DNA of 64,000 nucleotides from NCBI GenBank assembly GCA_023515745.1, contig JALECJ010000257.1, positions 2,358,687 through 2,422,686 on the forward strand. Reading direction: 5' to 3'. The notes below the pieces were generated by a model. That model saw only the letters and a list, made by a program, of their open reading frames with translations, was not told the DNA's origin and searched no databases. Source of the DNA: Amoeboaphelidium protococcarum. Lineage: Eukaryota; Aphelidiomycota; Aphelidea. The first letter of the stretch is position 1; every line of letters starts with the position of its first letter. A program made the translations under genes and the position numbers. This document shows positions 1 through 11,677 of the stretch, in pieces.

Positions 1-424
1 CAGCAAAGCGGTAACATTGAAAACGCTTCTCCTTGCTTGGGCAGGTAGAAGACATCATTTTCTTTACGTAACACTAAAATTCCGGGTCATACTTCAAACA
101 TACTGGTCTACTAAACGGATCATCCCCACATCTACAAAAATCAGCTTCTAACGTCATAACGCAAGCTTTAAGACCAGGAATCTTAAGGAAGCTATTCAAA
201 AGATTGTATTATAAAAACTGCAGACAAAAATAAGTATATAACAAAAATTCCAAAGTTCCTACTTTATTTTTTGTTTCAATAAGAGTAATTAAAAGATTAG
301 AGTTGTCGCGACTTGTTCTTTCGTCGGGCGTTTTTTTCTCGGGAGCGAAAGGGTTAAATATGTGCATTAGAAGCTGCGTAATGAAGGAATCTGTGTATAG
401 TCAGCGACATTTGGTGAGCATAAG

Positions 425-2926
425 ATGAGTCAATTCTCTTTGGATCAGAGTGCCACTCCTGTTGTAGTCCAATCTTTGCGATCGGACAACGCCAAGGAAT
501 ACCTATCTAACGAATTCGCAGGATATCTGTAGGACAATGGCATCATGCATGAGCTTACAGTTCCCTACACTCCTGAGCAGAATGGTGTTAGCGAGCGGAA
601 GAATCTGACTATATTTAATAAAGTGCGCACTATGTTGATAGAGTCAAAGCTTCCAGAGTAGTTTTGGGGCCAGGCTGCGCTGGCTGCAGTGTATCTAAGC
701 AATATTAGTCCATCTAGCTCCAACCCATAGTCTAAAAGCCCTTATGAGGTATGGTCAGGTAGGTTGCCGAAGTCTAGTCACTTGCAAATATTTGGCCAGC
801 ACTCCTTTGTTCACGTTCCTGTTGAAAAGCGGTCCAAGCTGGATCGACGCGCTGTAGAATGCATTTTTATGGGCTATACTGAGTCTACATCGATATTGCG
901 GTTCTATGATATTGTGCGCCAAAAGTTGATAACCTCCAACGCATTTACATTTCCTAAAGAAAAGAGGTTTGGTGTAGATTTAGCTTATGACTCCTCCTAA
1001 AACTCTAAAGCGGCAAGTCAAGAAACGACTCTGCAAGAGTTCACTGTTCCCCTTATGCCACCGGTACACCATCATTCATCATAAGAGGCCACAGTTCAGA
1101 TACTGCCATTAAGTTAGTCTTAACCGACTGAAGATCTTGACATGCTGTAAGCTTCACAGTCAACTGCGCCTGCAATGAGTTCTTCTCCCATCAATGCCTA
1201 ACCTGGATCTACCGTTGTTGTTGTCTCAGACAGTACCCCATCAGCGCCTAAAGAGATTGTGTCTAGAGTTGATCCTTCTAATATTGTCAGTGGAAAAAGA
1301 GTGCGAAAGCAATTTAAAGCACTCACTACAAAGTTGCAGAGAAATCCGCAAAGTGTGCGCGAAGCTTTATCAGGACCTGACAGGGATCATTATTACAAGG
1401 CTATGATGAAAGAAATTAATGGCCTTGAGAATCGAAAGACATGGAGGAAGGTATAGCGACAAAAGGGAGACCGTGTAATCAAGTGTCGATGGGTATTTAC
1501 TAAGAAGAAGACTGCGGCTGGCGATTACAAATTCAAGGCTAGATTGGTCGCGAAGGGCTATTCACAAGTTTCTGGGGTGGACTACTAGGAGACTTATGCA
1601 CCTACAGCAAGAACGAACTCACTCAGAATTATGTTATCCAAATGTGCCTCTCTTGATTACGAGATAGAACAAGTTGATGCTGTTTAGGCTTTCGTTGTGC
1701 CTGAACTCAAGGAGGAAATTTATATGGAAGTCCCGGAAGGTGGCCTACTGGACTGCGGAGACGATGTTAAACTTCAACTTCTCAAGACACTCTATGGATT
1801 GAAGTAGGCTGCGGCAGAATGGTATAATCACCTTATGCAATGTTTAGCATAACTTGGATTCGTTCCTACAGAGGCTGATCATTGCCTATTCTACAGAAAA
1901 GAAGATGATGCCCTCATACTGGCGCATGTTGACGATATGCTACTTGGTATTAAGGGGATTGATCAAGCATAAAAGCTGAAGAAAGATATCGCGTCCATGA
2001 TTGAGATTACTGACCTCGGTCCGGCATCGTATTTCCTTGGACTTCATATCGAGCGTGACAGATAAGCAAAGACGATATTGTTGCATTAGCATAGATTTAT
2101 TGCTGAACTGTTAAAAGATTATTAGATGAGTCTCGTGAAACCAGCACCAACGCCGATGGACTCTACAGTCTCTTTGTCACTCTAGGACTGCCCTTAGACG
2201 AAAGAAGAGCAAGAGTTGATGTAAGATATCCCTTATTAACAAGTCGTCGGCGCTCTATTGTACACTGCATGCGCAACTCGTCCTGATATATCAGCCGCTG
2301 TTGGAAAGGTTTGCAAGTTTTCTTCTAATCCAGGTCAAAAGCATTGGACTGCTGTAAAGAGGATTTGTAAATATTTGAAGGGCACAAGTAAGTTGGGTAT
2401 TTAGTTAGGTGGAGAACACGGGACCGTGATTTAAGGATGGTCTGACGCGGACTGGGCAGGAGATATCGATGGTCGGAAGTCTACTGGCGGTTATCTGTTT
2501 AAGCTTGCTAATTCTCCAGTATCTTGGCAAAGTAAGCTTTAGAATATAGTGGCTCTGTCTAGTTGTGAATCTGAGTACATTGCGTTATCCAACTCTGCTT
2601 AAGAAGCTATTTGGTTGCGAAGATTACTGCAAGAAATAGGATGGACACAGGACGCCGCTACACTGATACATGAGGACAATCAAGGTGCTATAGCCGTTAT
2701 TAATGGTAATAAGACTCATTCCAGAACAAAGCATATAGACGTGCGTCATCACTTCATCAGAACTTGCGTGCGAGATGGTCATCTACGTGTTGTCTATTGC
2801 CCTACTGACCTAATGCTCGCAGATATACTCACAAAGCCACTGCCGACTCAAAAGTTTCTTGCGCTTCGTGATATGATGGGAATGTCAGAATCTGTGGCGG
2901 ATCACGGCGGCGAGCAAAGTGTTTGA
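425..2926 (+). CDS. Ty1/copia retrotransposon polyprotein, 5'-truncated
   Basis: Integrase core, reverse transcriptase and RNase H of a copia-type LTR retrotransposon in one frame of about 833 codons, open only if TAA/TAG are Gln. The integrase begins mid-domain (LRSDNAKEYLS, then PYTPEQNGVSERKN) and runs into its C-terminal part (SPYEVWSGRLP). RT has RWVFTKKK, LVAKGYSQ, HVDDML (the YVDD box with His for Tyr) and LYGLKQAAAEW; here and in PEQFWGQ the Gln codon is TAG at a position where the family has Gln. RNase H has SDADWAGD, SSCESEYIAL and a C-terminal LADILTKPLP. Gag, protease and the N-terminal integrase are missing, so the ATG at 425 is only the first Met of the remaining frame. Ends at TGA. 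Probably a dead or non-autonomous copy that has kept an open RT frame. Confidence 0.88.
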
Positions 2927-3310
2927 TCACGGCGGCGTGTCAGATTTATGATCAAACATCCACATGGAGCTGCTGCGCCTCATGCCGCAATATTCCCACG
3001 CTAAGGTTAGAAGTGAAAAGGACTCAGATAAGGTCAAGCATGAGAATCTTTTCATGATAAGAAATATAGTAACTTACATCATCCACTTTACTTATCATTT
3101 CTTAACAATATTCTACTACAATCGTAAATTTTTACGAAATAATCTGTATATTTATGGACATGAATTTGGTTTTGTTGGCGGCAAAGAAGCTTCGCTTTTG
3201 ATTGGCTGTTACTGTATTACGATATCAACATTTTGAGATTTGTACTCCGCCTAGCGCACTTACTTTTTCTCTATCTCTGTCTCTTTTTATTATTTATTAC
3301 AAAGCCATCT
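2919..3310 (+). repeat. possible 3' LTR / tail of the copia element
   Basis: AT-rich non-coding stretch directly after the RNase H stop. It starts TGTTTGATCACGGCGG, and a GATCACGGCGGCG motif occurs twice around the stop codon. A 3' LTR is expected here, but no second copy is present in bases 1-420, so its limits cannot be proved. The inverted-repeat homology starts at about 3310, which gives the outer limit. Confidence 0.3.
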
Positions 3311-3328
3311 AATATTTAATACACAATT

Positions 3329-4945
3329 ATGTAAGCACATTCTCCAAATGGTACGTAGAAGCATCTTGATTATGCCAGGGAATGTGCATTGTATGAGGCG
3401 TCTGATACTGATAGCACATGCGTTGGAATCGATTTGTAAAACTATCTACCATTTCATTTTACTAATGATGTTGATTTTAACGCTGAGATGTTGGAAAAAG
3501 TGCCTTAATAGTAGATCTTAGACATGTAAAATGGTTTGAAGGATGTGGAATTACATTTAAATAGCGTGTCTTCTGTTGTGGATTTGGATGAAGTCAATGA
3601 TACGTAGCCTATGGTGATTAAGCTGTTGGAGTATATTTTAAAGATATTGAAAGTCGATGGATATACTTGGGCCTAAGATATAGAAATTCCCCGCAGTACC
3701 GCGAACTAGGTGTAATTAGATCCTCTCACACCTAGAGTGTACTGTCTACGTAGTAGCTAGCCTGATATAATGCTGTAGAAGATTGGACATGAGGATATCA
3801 TTGGTGCAGTTTGTGAAGTCAAAAGAGATTCTCTGCTCTCAGACTCGAGTATCTACAATGTTGTGCCTCACGCGCTTCAGGCTGCTGTATATGGTATAAG
3901 CTTTATACAGAGAGTGCATCCTATGCTACCTGCGGATACTGTGACAAAGATATTTGGTGATTAATGGTACGTTTATGTCCCTTTTCTATCTCATAGATCA
4001 TTGTTCGTGATTCGCATTGATTTGAATTTTATAGGCTGCGATGGTAGGATCTCACTTGTGTGCTCAAAGCGTTAGAGTGGTCGTGGCATGGCTACCATGT
4101 TATCTTCCTGGGTTTTATGGGCACTTTAAGTCTAGCAAAGACTGGTTGAGCATTCTGCTGATATTTTATAGTCACATGCTCGACATTGCTGGATCCCTCC
4201 TGCTGCGGTATGGGAAGCGTTTTGGAAATTGAAGGCATCTGAATTAACGGCGCGCCCGTCATTTTACAACCCCATCTACATTGATTATGAAAATAAGCGT
4301 GTTTATAAGTTGTATAGCCTTTGGTCTGGGAATAATAATATTATTCCCATTAGGCTTCTTACAGATCGCGTTTTGTGTGACAGTTGGGACGCCAATGGGT
4401 CAATACTGTCCATGCCATTGTATGAAGGCGGTGATCTCCACTCTCGTCCTCCTAATGGAATAATGCAATTGAGAGACGTTTTGTTGCAATTGGTTGATCT
4501 ATTGTCTTACCTGGGTGAGCAACACAGTAAATGTCATTGCGATATACGCGCTGCTAATATATGTTGGACAAAGGAGGATAAGATTGTATTGATTGACTAC
4601 GATCTAGCTAATCGTTTTACATTTACATCTCTCAAACCTCAACACGCGCATGATAGTGCACCGGAATCTCATGTTACTCAAAATTATGATCTATGGTTGA
4701 TGGGTGTTATGATACTGTAATGGACATCTCGAAATTTTAATTGGGATTTTGTACTGGATAGAAGAACTACGGTGTAATAATTCAAATCGTATTGTGATTT
4801 GGATGCTGGTGAAATAGTCTGGAAGGAAGAGTTTGCACAACACAGTGTTATTGTACATACTATAGTTGAACACTGCTTATAGCTTTAGTAGCATCGTTGG
4901 TTATTGTAGGATTTGAAGTCCTACTTGACCAACATGATATTTTGA
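3329..4945 (+). CDS. PD-(D/E)XK-like nuclease + FunK1-like kinase protein (copy A)
   Basis: About 538 aa, one frame, TGA stop. Around residues 143-165 a PD...E-x-K arrangement (QPDIML then CEVKRD) looks like a restriction-endonuclease-fold core. The second half is a diverged protein kinase: catalytic loop CHCDIRAANICW near residue 400 (Asp and Asn kept), then IDYD in place of DFG near 423, then DLWLMGVMIL, as in fungal FunK1-type kinases. Nuclease plus kinase combinations are known from Crinkler/CR-type eukaryotic effectors (established for the class; assignment here is inference). No signal peptide or membrane segment. The N-terminal ~60 residues and the kinase N-lobe differ strongly from copy B at 60026-61633, while neighbouring sequence is nearly identical. 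Described, not shown to be an effector. Confidence 0.65.
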
Positions 4946-5331
4946 CATCCATAAACTGCACATCATTTGTTCAGAAAATTACCGGTTGTCCATTCGCACA
5001 GTGTCTTCTCGTTTGACCAGAGTTAAATAGTGCTTATAATGATGTAAGCAGTAGCTTTTGTGTTAAATATAGAGTGAAATTAAAACTCAAAATGGTAGAT
5101 TTCATGGCTGAAACAAATAAAAACAATCGCCCGTTTGGGAACAAGTTGATCAAACAACGACAGTCTGGATCGGTCCGGGGGAAAGTTTGAAGCCTCGATA
5201 CAACAAGTTTGATCGATTTTTGATGCAATAATGCTCAATTGACTGACTATTGACACACTTTGTCTCAATTTTAGTAGGCAGCGTACTCTCATTAATAAGA
5301 TTATTATTCTGCTCATTGAGTTCATATTAGA
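4946..5331. other. intergenic spacer, nearly identical in both repeat arms
   Basis: About 390 bp between the nuclease-kinase stop and the next start. It is almost base-for-base the same as the reverse complement of 59639-60025, apart from a small indel near 5270, although the coding DNA on its left is much more diverged. It should hold the 3' end of one gene and the promoter of the next. An antisense reading frame is broken by the indel and is not taken as a gene. Confidence 0.6.
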
Positions 5332-7967
5332 ATGACGATGGATTACTTTAGTGATTCAGGAAAGTGGCGGAAGTAGTCAGGAGTGAGTGAGTGCAATACA
5401 ATCGCCGAGTACTAGCGATCGATATAAAATTATGACAAGTTTGTAAAGTCTAATCATATGCGAGTTGGTAAGCTGGCAAAAAATAGTATGAAAACTTCAT
5501 CATCATCTTCTTCAAAGCTTCTCAAGTAGTTTGTGGCAGTGTTTTTGTTATGCTCTCTGCTATTCTGGTGTTTCATTTGTCAATTTGTTCTGTCTCAAGC
5601 TGAACGATCTTCGTCATTGTCGGAAGTGTTTTACACGTCGTCGACATCATCGTCATCGTCGTCGCAAGAAAGCTTCATAATCAAGCAGCGATAATAATAA
5701 CAATCGACTGCTCCTTAACAAATTCTGTACAGAATTATTGGAAATGATCTACCGCCGCGCCACGATGTTAATCAGTCGATCAAGAATTTGTAATTTATGT
5801 TGAAACATGAGGAATTATTCCCTGATACATAGAAGGTGTTTGTACTTAATCGTATAGTTGATCAAAATATTGAAAGGCAGCTGATAAGAATATTAGAGAC
5901 TCACATCGCGGAGGTGAGATTGCGAATTTAAAAGCAGTCGCGTGGTAATGCAACGTTTCATGTCCCTTAATTGGTTAGACTGCCGTTCCAGATCAATGAA
6001 TATAAGAAGCATGGTCAATTTCAGTATTCATAGCTTGAAGATGATTTTCAGTATACATAATCTTATAGAAGTATGAGCAATAAGGGAAAGCAGCTCTTGG
6101 AAGATTATGTTCGATCGCGAAAGAACCAGTACTTGATGAACAATAATGGTGCGCGTAACTGGTGTATTGAAGATGGTAACACCAGGCTAGGATTAAATCG
6201 TAGGCAGGCACATAATGGTTGGATTCTGCCGCTTGATGGAAATTCTTATTTTACTAGATAAGCGTGGACTGAACTTGGTTAGTGTATTCAAGATGCTCCA
6301 AGGTATGTGGACTATTTAATCGTTCCCATGCAGAGAGTTCTGGATAATCGCCAATTGTTAGATTCTTAATTCATAGCTGAACCGCTTGATGAGCCTTAAG
6401 TCGTTTTTAGAACAGGCGCGTCATAACGTTTTCATCCAGATATGCGCTATGGTAGACGATCCAAGGTTGAATTGTTATGGAGATTGGGGGTTGTATCTAG
6501 GGAGAAGTAGAAGTACTCGTTTATGCCATGGGAGAAATCTGCCTCTTCCCCCACTGTACCAGATCGTTAGGTGATGTATTGTAGTTGGGTGGCGCGTCTC
6601 TTTAGTGGTAAAGCTGAGTAAGAGTCCACTTCTACCAAGTCCACGACTGCTTCCAAGGTGAGGAGTTAGAATAGAATGCAGGGCATCTTGAATCTCATTT
6701 AGCGCGTTGATTCATAGACTTTTGCACAGAGCTATTTGCCTTAAGTTTTGATATCTTCCAATAGCGATGCATTAGAAATATCTTCACGTTCTAGCAGATA
6801 TTATAGAAAGCCATCAAATTCTATGCTTGTAAGTAGGAGTCAGATTGAGCCAATAAACTGCCAAATTGAACAAGTGGCAGATAATGATCCGTCTGTGTAT
6901 ACCAACTCTATTCTCGATTGTATCTGGTGNCTTCACCCACTGTGCCAGATCGTTAGGTGATGTATTGTAGTTGGGTGGCGCGTCTCTTTAGTGGTAAAGC
7001 TGAGTAAGAGTCCACTTCTACCAAGTCCACGACTGCTTCCAAGGTGAGGAGTTAGAATAGATTGCAAGGCATCTTGAATCTCATTTAGCGCGTAGATTCA
7101 TAGACTTTTGCATAGAGCTATTTGCCTTAAGTATTGATATCTTCCAATACCGATGCATTAGAAGTAACTTCACGTTCTAGCAAATATCTCAGAAAGCCAT
7201 CAAATTCTATGCTAGTAAGTGGGAGTCAGATTGAGCCAATAAACTGCTTAGTTGAACAAGTGGCAGATAATGATCCGTCTGTGTATACCAACTCTATTCT
7301 CGATCGTATCTGGTGCTATGCTTCATTGCTCACCTCTGATCATTCGGGATAGTAATGGAACTCTTTTGCTCTGTCCATATCCGACTTGAACTCCGATTAG
7401 TTTCTGAACAAAGTTTTAAATCTGGCTGCTTTGGATGAATCTCAGCTGTCTTATACGTTGAATTTGAAGATTGATTTATTAGTTGATTCTATCCATTTAG
7501 TCAAAGATCTAAAGCCGAGTCAAGTAAGGGATGTAAATAGAGTGTAGCAGGATAGTAAAATTCTATTGGACAAGTTCTTTAGAGTGCTCAATAGTGCAAG
7601 ATTCGCGTTTTATCTCCCATTGGAAGACCGATCCAGAATGGATTATCAGTTAATTACTATCTTGCACTATCGATAAGATGGACTTAGAATATACGAAGAA
7701 GCCGATAGAATGCGGTCACGGTCTCCTTTAATTAGTTCTTATTTAAAGGCCTTGATTAGAGATGGTAATGATGACACTGAAAAGATTAAAGCTGTGGTTG
7801 CTTATCTGCGTTGTCTCCAACTCTCACGAAGACTTGGATTCCATCTTGTAACTGAAGAACTTATGCCAGAGTTTAGAGTTCAACTGTTAAAGTACTATCG
7901 CTATCTGGCTAGAAGGCGTATAAGCATGCATTATATCGAAGGCCTGATTGCAGAAACATTAGAATGA
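5332..7967 (+). CDS. type II membrane glycosyltransferase-like protein (copy A, interrupted)
   Basis: Starts at the ATG matching copy B (57395-59638). The N-terminus is cytosolic, then a signal-anchor at about residues 63-88 (FVAVFLLCSLLFWCFICQFV), a Ser-rich stem, and a globular part with RIIGNDLPPRH, VFVLNRIVDQN, NGARNWCIEDGN and GWILPLDGNSYFT. The topology and DGN-type motif suggest a Golgi/ER glycosyltransferase-like enzyme; I do not recognise the exact family. Frame 1 is open to the N at 6930 and ends at a TGA near 6958. The C-terminal half continues in frame 3 to the TGA at 7965. The break comes from the 386-bp duplication at 6545-7316. Copy B lacks it and is uninterrupted, so this copy is probably intact in the real genome. 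Confidence 0.65.
6545..7316 (+). repeat. 386-bp imperfect tandem duplication around an N (6930)
   Basis: Bases 6545-6930 and 6931-7316 are the same segment twice, differing at roughly 18 positions (about 5%). The junction is exactly at the only N seen in the window. The other repeat arm carries the segment once. 386 is not a multiple of 3, so the duplication breaks the reading frame. It looks like the unmerged overlap of two contigs from diverged haplotypes. Confidence 0.9.
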
Positions 7968-8021
7968 ATAAACAAAAGCAATATACAATTATCAATCTTA
8001 TTGTGAATTCACTATTCGATT

Positions 8022-9704
8022 TCACCTTTTATTGTTATTTAAAGGTACCTGATTAGAGGATGGTACAATTTTGGCTTACTGAACAGCGAAACAACTGAGA
8101 ATATTGTGACCTTCAGCACTCTACAATTCCACGCCGTCTTCTATGATTCGCTCTTCTTACAGTGCACAGAGAGAATTTTTAATTTATGCTGCCCACATAT
8201 CACGCTAATCCTCATTTGCCACGGAGAACATATAAGATACTTTTCTACCGGTTCGTTGATCGCGTTCATTGCATTTCATCTAGAATACATGCTTTTTAAA
8301 TGGAGGTTCAACTATGACCATCTTGTTCTGAGGTAGACGTGATGCTGAGTACTTGTGAGCGGATGAACCCAACTTGAGCAAAGTGATGTACTTTCTACCG
8401 GCACTAAGTCCAGATAATCTAAATGTAGCAGTGTTACTCTCAGTAAAGTCCAGCACTGTTGGGAACGATCGTAAGCCTTTATGACAGAAGATTTATATGA
8501 CCAAGTTGGGATCGCGTCTGGGAATGGTGACAGTGCACATAGTGGTCTTATCCATAATGTATAGGCGAAAGGGAATCTATGACACGGTGATCTCCTCCAA
8601 TTCCTCAGTATCATGATCCATCGGCAGAGCAACAGACAATATATCTCGTGCTATGCTTTGATACATCTAAACAAGAACTTCATTACTCAGCTCTCGTTCC
8701 ACGTCATGCAAGCGAAACTTGGCGATAAAATCCGCCACTGATATCTTATACCGTCCACTTACGCGACTGCCATCACCGCTATTGTGCATCTCAGAATTAA
8801 TGACCAAAAGACCAAACACCAGATTCAAAGTGAGTTGTGGGGAAGACAGTACACCGCTATTGTCGCCGTGATATTTACGCGAAAATCCTTCCAAGAGTAT
8901 ATCCATAGCATGAGCATCGCCTGGTGGACGAAAACTGGCAAAATACAATCGTAGAGACTGATCTAGCCGGAGACCATTAAAGTCGAAACAATTCATGTAC
9001 TGCTAAAAAATCTCAGCATTATCATCAGAGCTTAGGAATCTACCAATACCGCATTTATTCAATTAAGGAGTGCCAAATAAGAACTCAGCGACTGCTACAG
9101 CATCTGGATATATGAGCTACTTCTCGATCAAATAACTCAGCCCGTCTTGAGGATGTCGATCAAATTTCTCCAGGGCTTTCCGCATTGTAGCAGAGTCATT
9201 AAATCTATCTGCAGGATCTGAATTTCTATCTAGCCGTATATCAAAACTGAATAAATCCAAGATAGTGCGAATCTCGTATAGATTAGTAACATCAACCTGA
9301 CTGCTAGTGAAGCGATTGTCTTCACTGCCAGCGCTCAATTTCTTGGCCACTATCAGTATATCATTGAACAAGAATAACGACCTCTCCTTGACCAACTGAT
9401 TGTTGATCACCTCCCAAACAGATCCTTTGCAGATAAATTTCCTGAATGGCACCATCAGGCTGTTAACAGAGGTCAAGAATTCTTTATAGATATTTTATGA
9501 CGACGCATTTACTTATCGCTGACCTTAATTTTGTATTTACTCATGCTAATCCCGCCTCAGATCATTGTTTGAAATGGATCGAGGAGAGTAAAAGTTATGG
9601 CTATAATATGATTTTCCATCATAACTCTCGCTATATTCCCGCTATAAAGGCTTGAAATGCTTTTCAAAGTGTTCACTAAATTAGTATTATTATTCATCGT
9701 CCAT
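8022..9704 (-). CDS. Sec7-domain Arf GEF with C-terminal PH domain (copy A)
   Basis: 560 aa in one frame. Residues about 1-90 are polar (KHFKPLQREYS), followed by a FLFNDILIVAKKL segment near 111 like the end of a PH/RhoGEF-type domain. The Sec7 domain is about residues 165-345 (EKFDRHPQDGLSYLIEK, LRLYFASFRPPGDAH, GLLVINSEMHNSG, ISVADFIAKF). A second PH-like domain is about 370-540 (RLYIMDKTTM, SYMFSVANEDQRDMWAAQIK). Sec7 proteins exchange GDP for GTP on Arf at Golgi/endosome/plasma membranes. The motif usually FRLPGEA is FRPPGDA, so the catalytic 'glutamic finger' is Asp in both copies. Convergent with the glycosyltransferase-like gene. Near-identical to 55661-57343. Confidence 0.85.
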
Positions 9705-10007
9705 TTTAGTCCAAGATACAATTACTATTCATTACTTTATTGCAGTGAAGACAAGATTTGAATCGCGTGAGAGATCAAATCACATGGGATTGGCCATGGC
9801 ATCATTGCTTTCTCTATGAGCATTCCTAACTGATTTTAGACCGACACTCGATCTATAGTTACATAACAGCTTTTATTTAAAGCATTAGAAGTTAATATTC
9901 GGTATCCTTCAATAATTAATACGCGTTAAATTTGCTGATAGTTCATGGCCTTTGATCGCGTCTATGTTTAATTTCTCCTTTTCTTTTCAACATTAAAAGC
10001 TTTAAAG

Positions 10008-10661
10008 ATGTCCAAGACACCAGAAGATCAATAATACCAAGGCACTCTACCTCCGGGATGGACTGCTGTATGGGACGATAATGAGGGGGATTATTATTTC
10101 TGGAATAAAGAGACCAACGAGACAACATGGGATAATCCAAGGGCTGTAGAGAAGGATGCTGAATTATATAAAATAGATCACCATGAACCTTCAGAGTCTC
10201 TACAAAATGCTGGTAAGAGCTAAATTCCACAATATCAAGACTATGTTGTTACTGCATCGTTTAGTGCGCATAGTAATAAATTCAAGTCTGATTTAAGTGC
10301 TGCATCATTGCCTGCGTAGTAAATCAATTCCGAAGTGACGGTATCAGACATTCAACAATCATTACAACATTAATAAAGTGGCAAGAGACGTCAAAACCAA
10401 GGCGCCATGAAGTAAATGAACGCGTTCTTCAACTATGACGAATGGATCTCATAACGAAACAGTGAAGCCTATAAACAGACGAGTGATGGATTGAATAGCG
10501 TACCCGCCATATCCAACTCATAACAATAATAATAGTCAGCATCTGTAAAGTAAACCAAAGATGGGAAAGTGAAGAAGCCAAGCAAACGGTAAATGAAACG
10601 TTTCAGAGAGAAGAAAGCTGCGAAACAGAGCGAGAAGAACAAATGGCTTTTTGAAGATTGA
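10008..10661 (+). CDS. WW-domain protein (copy A)
   Basis: 217 aa. One WW domain at about residues 12-45 (LPPGWTAVWDDNEG, YYFWNKETNETTWDNP) with both Trp and the terminal Pro, so it should bind proline-rich ligands. The rest is Gln/Ser-rich with a basic stretch and a conserved-looking C-terminus ending KNKWLFED. The basic tail and the WW domain fit a nuclear, splicing- or transcription-related adaptor, but that is inference. Second copy at 54708-55358, about 90% similar. Confidence 0.75.
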
Positions 10662-10755
10662 AACGTTCCGCTGATCAGTTTCTCGCTGTGGAAAGTCTGT
10701 CTTCTCTTTACTGTATCATTGCGACGGGGCTTGAGTAATTCCGGTATATTAGAGC

Positions 10756-11421
10756 ATGATGTTGAATAAACGTATCTTTATGAGACTATATTTGTCGCGA
10801 TAATCTTTGCTTACAAATTCGAAATTCACACATAAATTCAGAGCGTATTCAAGTAAGCCACTGGAAGTCCATGATGGACGCGTTTTGTTCATTGATGCGA
10901 GTGGTAAAAACAATGGGCTTTGTGATCTCGCCATTTTATAAAAGGCTGTCTAGTCTGGAGAATATGGACCTGCTGTCAGTCTCATTAAAGTGTCTAATAA
11001 TCATAATATGGATGGTAAAATTGTGTCGGTGTATAGAGTACAGAGTTAAGATTAAGAATTTGCCGACGCGTCACCTCGTCCTGCATCAGCGACCATCACC
11101 GTGGCGAACAAGGTTAGAAAGTGGAAAGAGGTCAAGATTAGTGAATCTATTGGAGCAAATGATTTAAATGTAAAGATAAAGCAGATTAAATTGTAGCTGT
11201 AATCTGATCATCCAGTCAAAGTAGTGTTGAATGCTGATAAGAAGCGCAAGAGTTAATTCAGCCTGTCTAAGCCAAACTTTGGACCTGACATTTTGAAATA
11301 GATCAAGTAAACATTATCCAGCGATGGCTCTCTAAAAGGCATTAAATTCACAGAACCTTCTCGTGTGAATGAGTTTTAATGGCTAGCTCAGATTTAGCCA
11401 TCGGTAAAGATATAGAATTGA
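10756..11421 (+). CDS. mitochondrial translation initiation factor IF-3 (copy A)
   Basis: 221 aa. The N-terminus MMLNKRIFMRLYLSRQSLL is basic and free of acidic residues, a typical mitochondrial presequence. Next comes an IF3 N-domain-like segment (VLFIDASGKNNGLCDLA), a linker, and the IF3 C-domain pattern (VKISESIGANDLNVKIKQI, then HPVKVVLNADKK). IF3 keeps the small ribosomal subunit free of the large one and checks initiator-tRNA pairing. Family call rests on the pattern of both domains, not strong identity. Homology with copy B (53948-54613) ends just after the stop. Confidence 0.72.
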
Positions 11422-11677
11422 TTATATTTAAACTACGATATCTCAACTTCGTTCAGAAACTGATGCACAATATCGCCACAAATGAATACGTATTACGATG
11501 GATGGATAAAGTCGTACAACATCCTAACCATAATGTACGTGGAAATGTTCAGATATTTATTCTCGTTTTGTCACATAAGTTTAGTAATATCAAAATCGGT
11601 ATTAAACTAGAAAACATCAAGTCCTCGTAAAAAGTAGATATAAATTACATCATTCACCAAATACACACGCAAACACA

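Larger units (their letters stand above)
3310..11430. repeat. left arm of a ~8 kb inverted repeat
   Basis: Matches the reverse complement of about 53940-61655 from end to end, including five genes in the same relative order and orientation. The arms differ by substitutions and small indels, plus one 386-bp tandem duplication found only in this arm. The single-copy segment between the arms is about 42.5 kb. Similarity fades just upstream of the first gene at about 3310 and just past the mtIF3 stop at about 11430. Either a true segmental duplication in inverted orientation, or two diverged haplotypes or homeologues joined by the assembler. Confidence 0.92.

Noticed and set aside
1-420. 5' LTR of the copia element
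   Set aside because: No similarity seen between this stretch and the sequence downstream of the RNase H domain; integrase begins mid-domain, so the 5' end is missing.
4041-4232. Hydrophobic frame inside the nuclease-kinase gene
   Set aside because: Out of frame with a gene that is conserved in both repeat arms.
5034-5325. Antisense frames conserved in both repeat arms (also 59703-59937)
   Set aside because: The spacer itself is nearly identical between arms, so conservation is not evidence of coding; an indel shifts the longer frame between copies.
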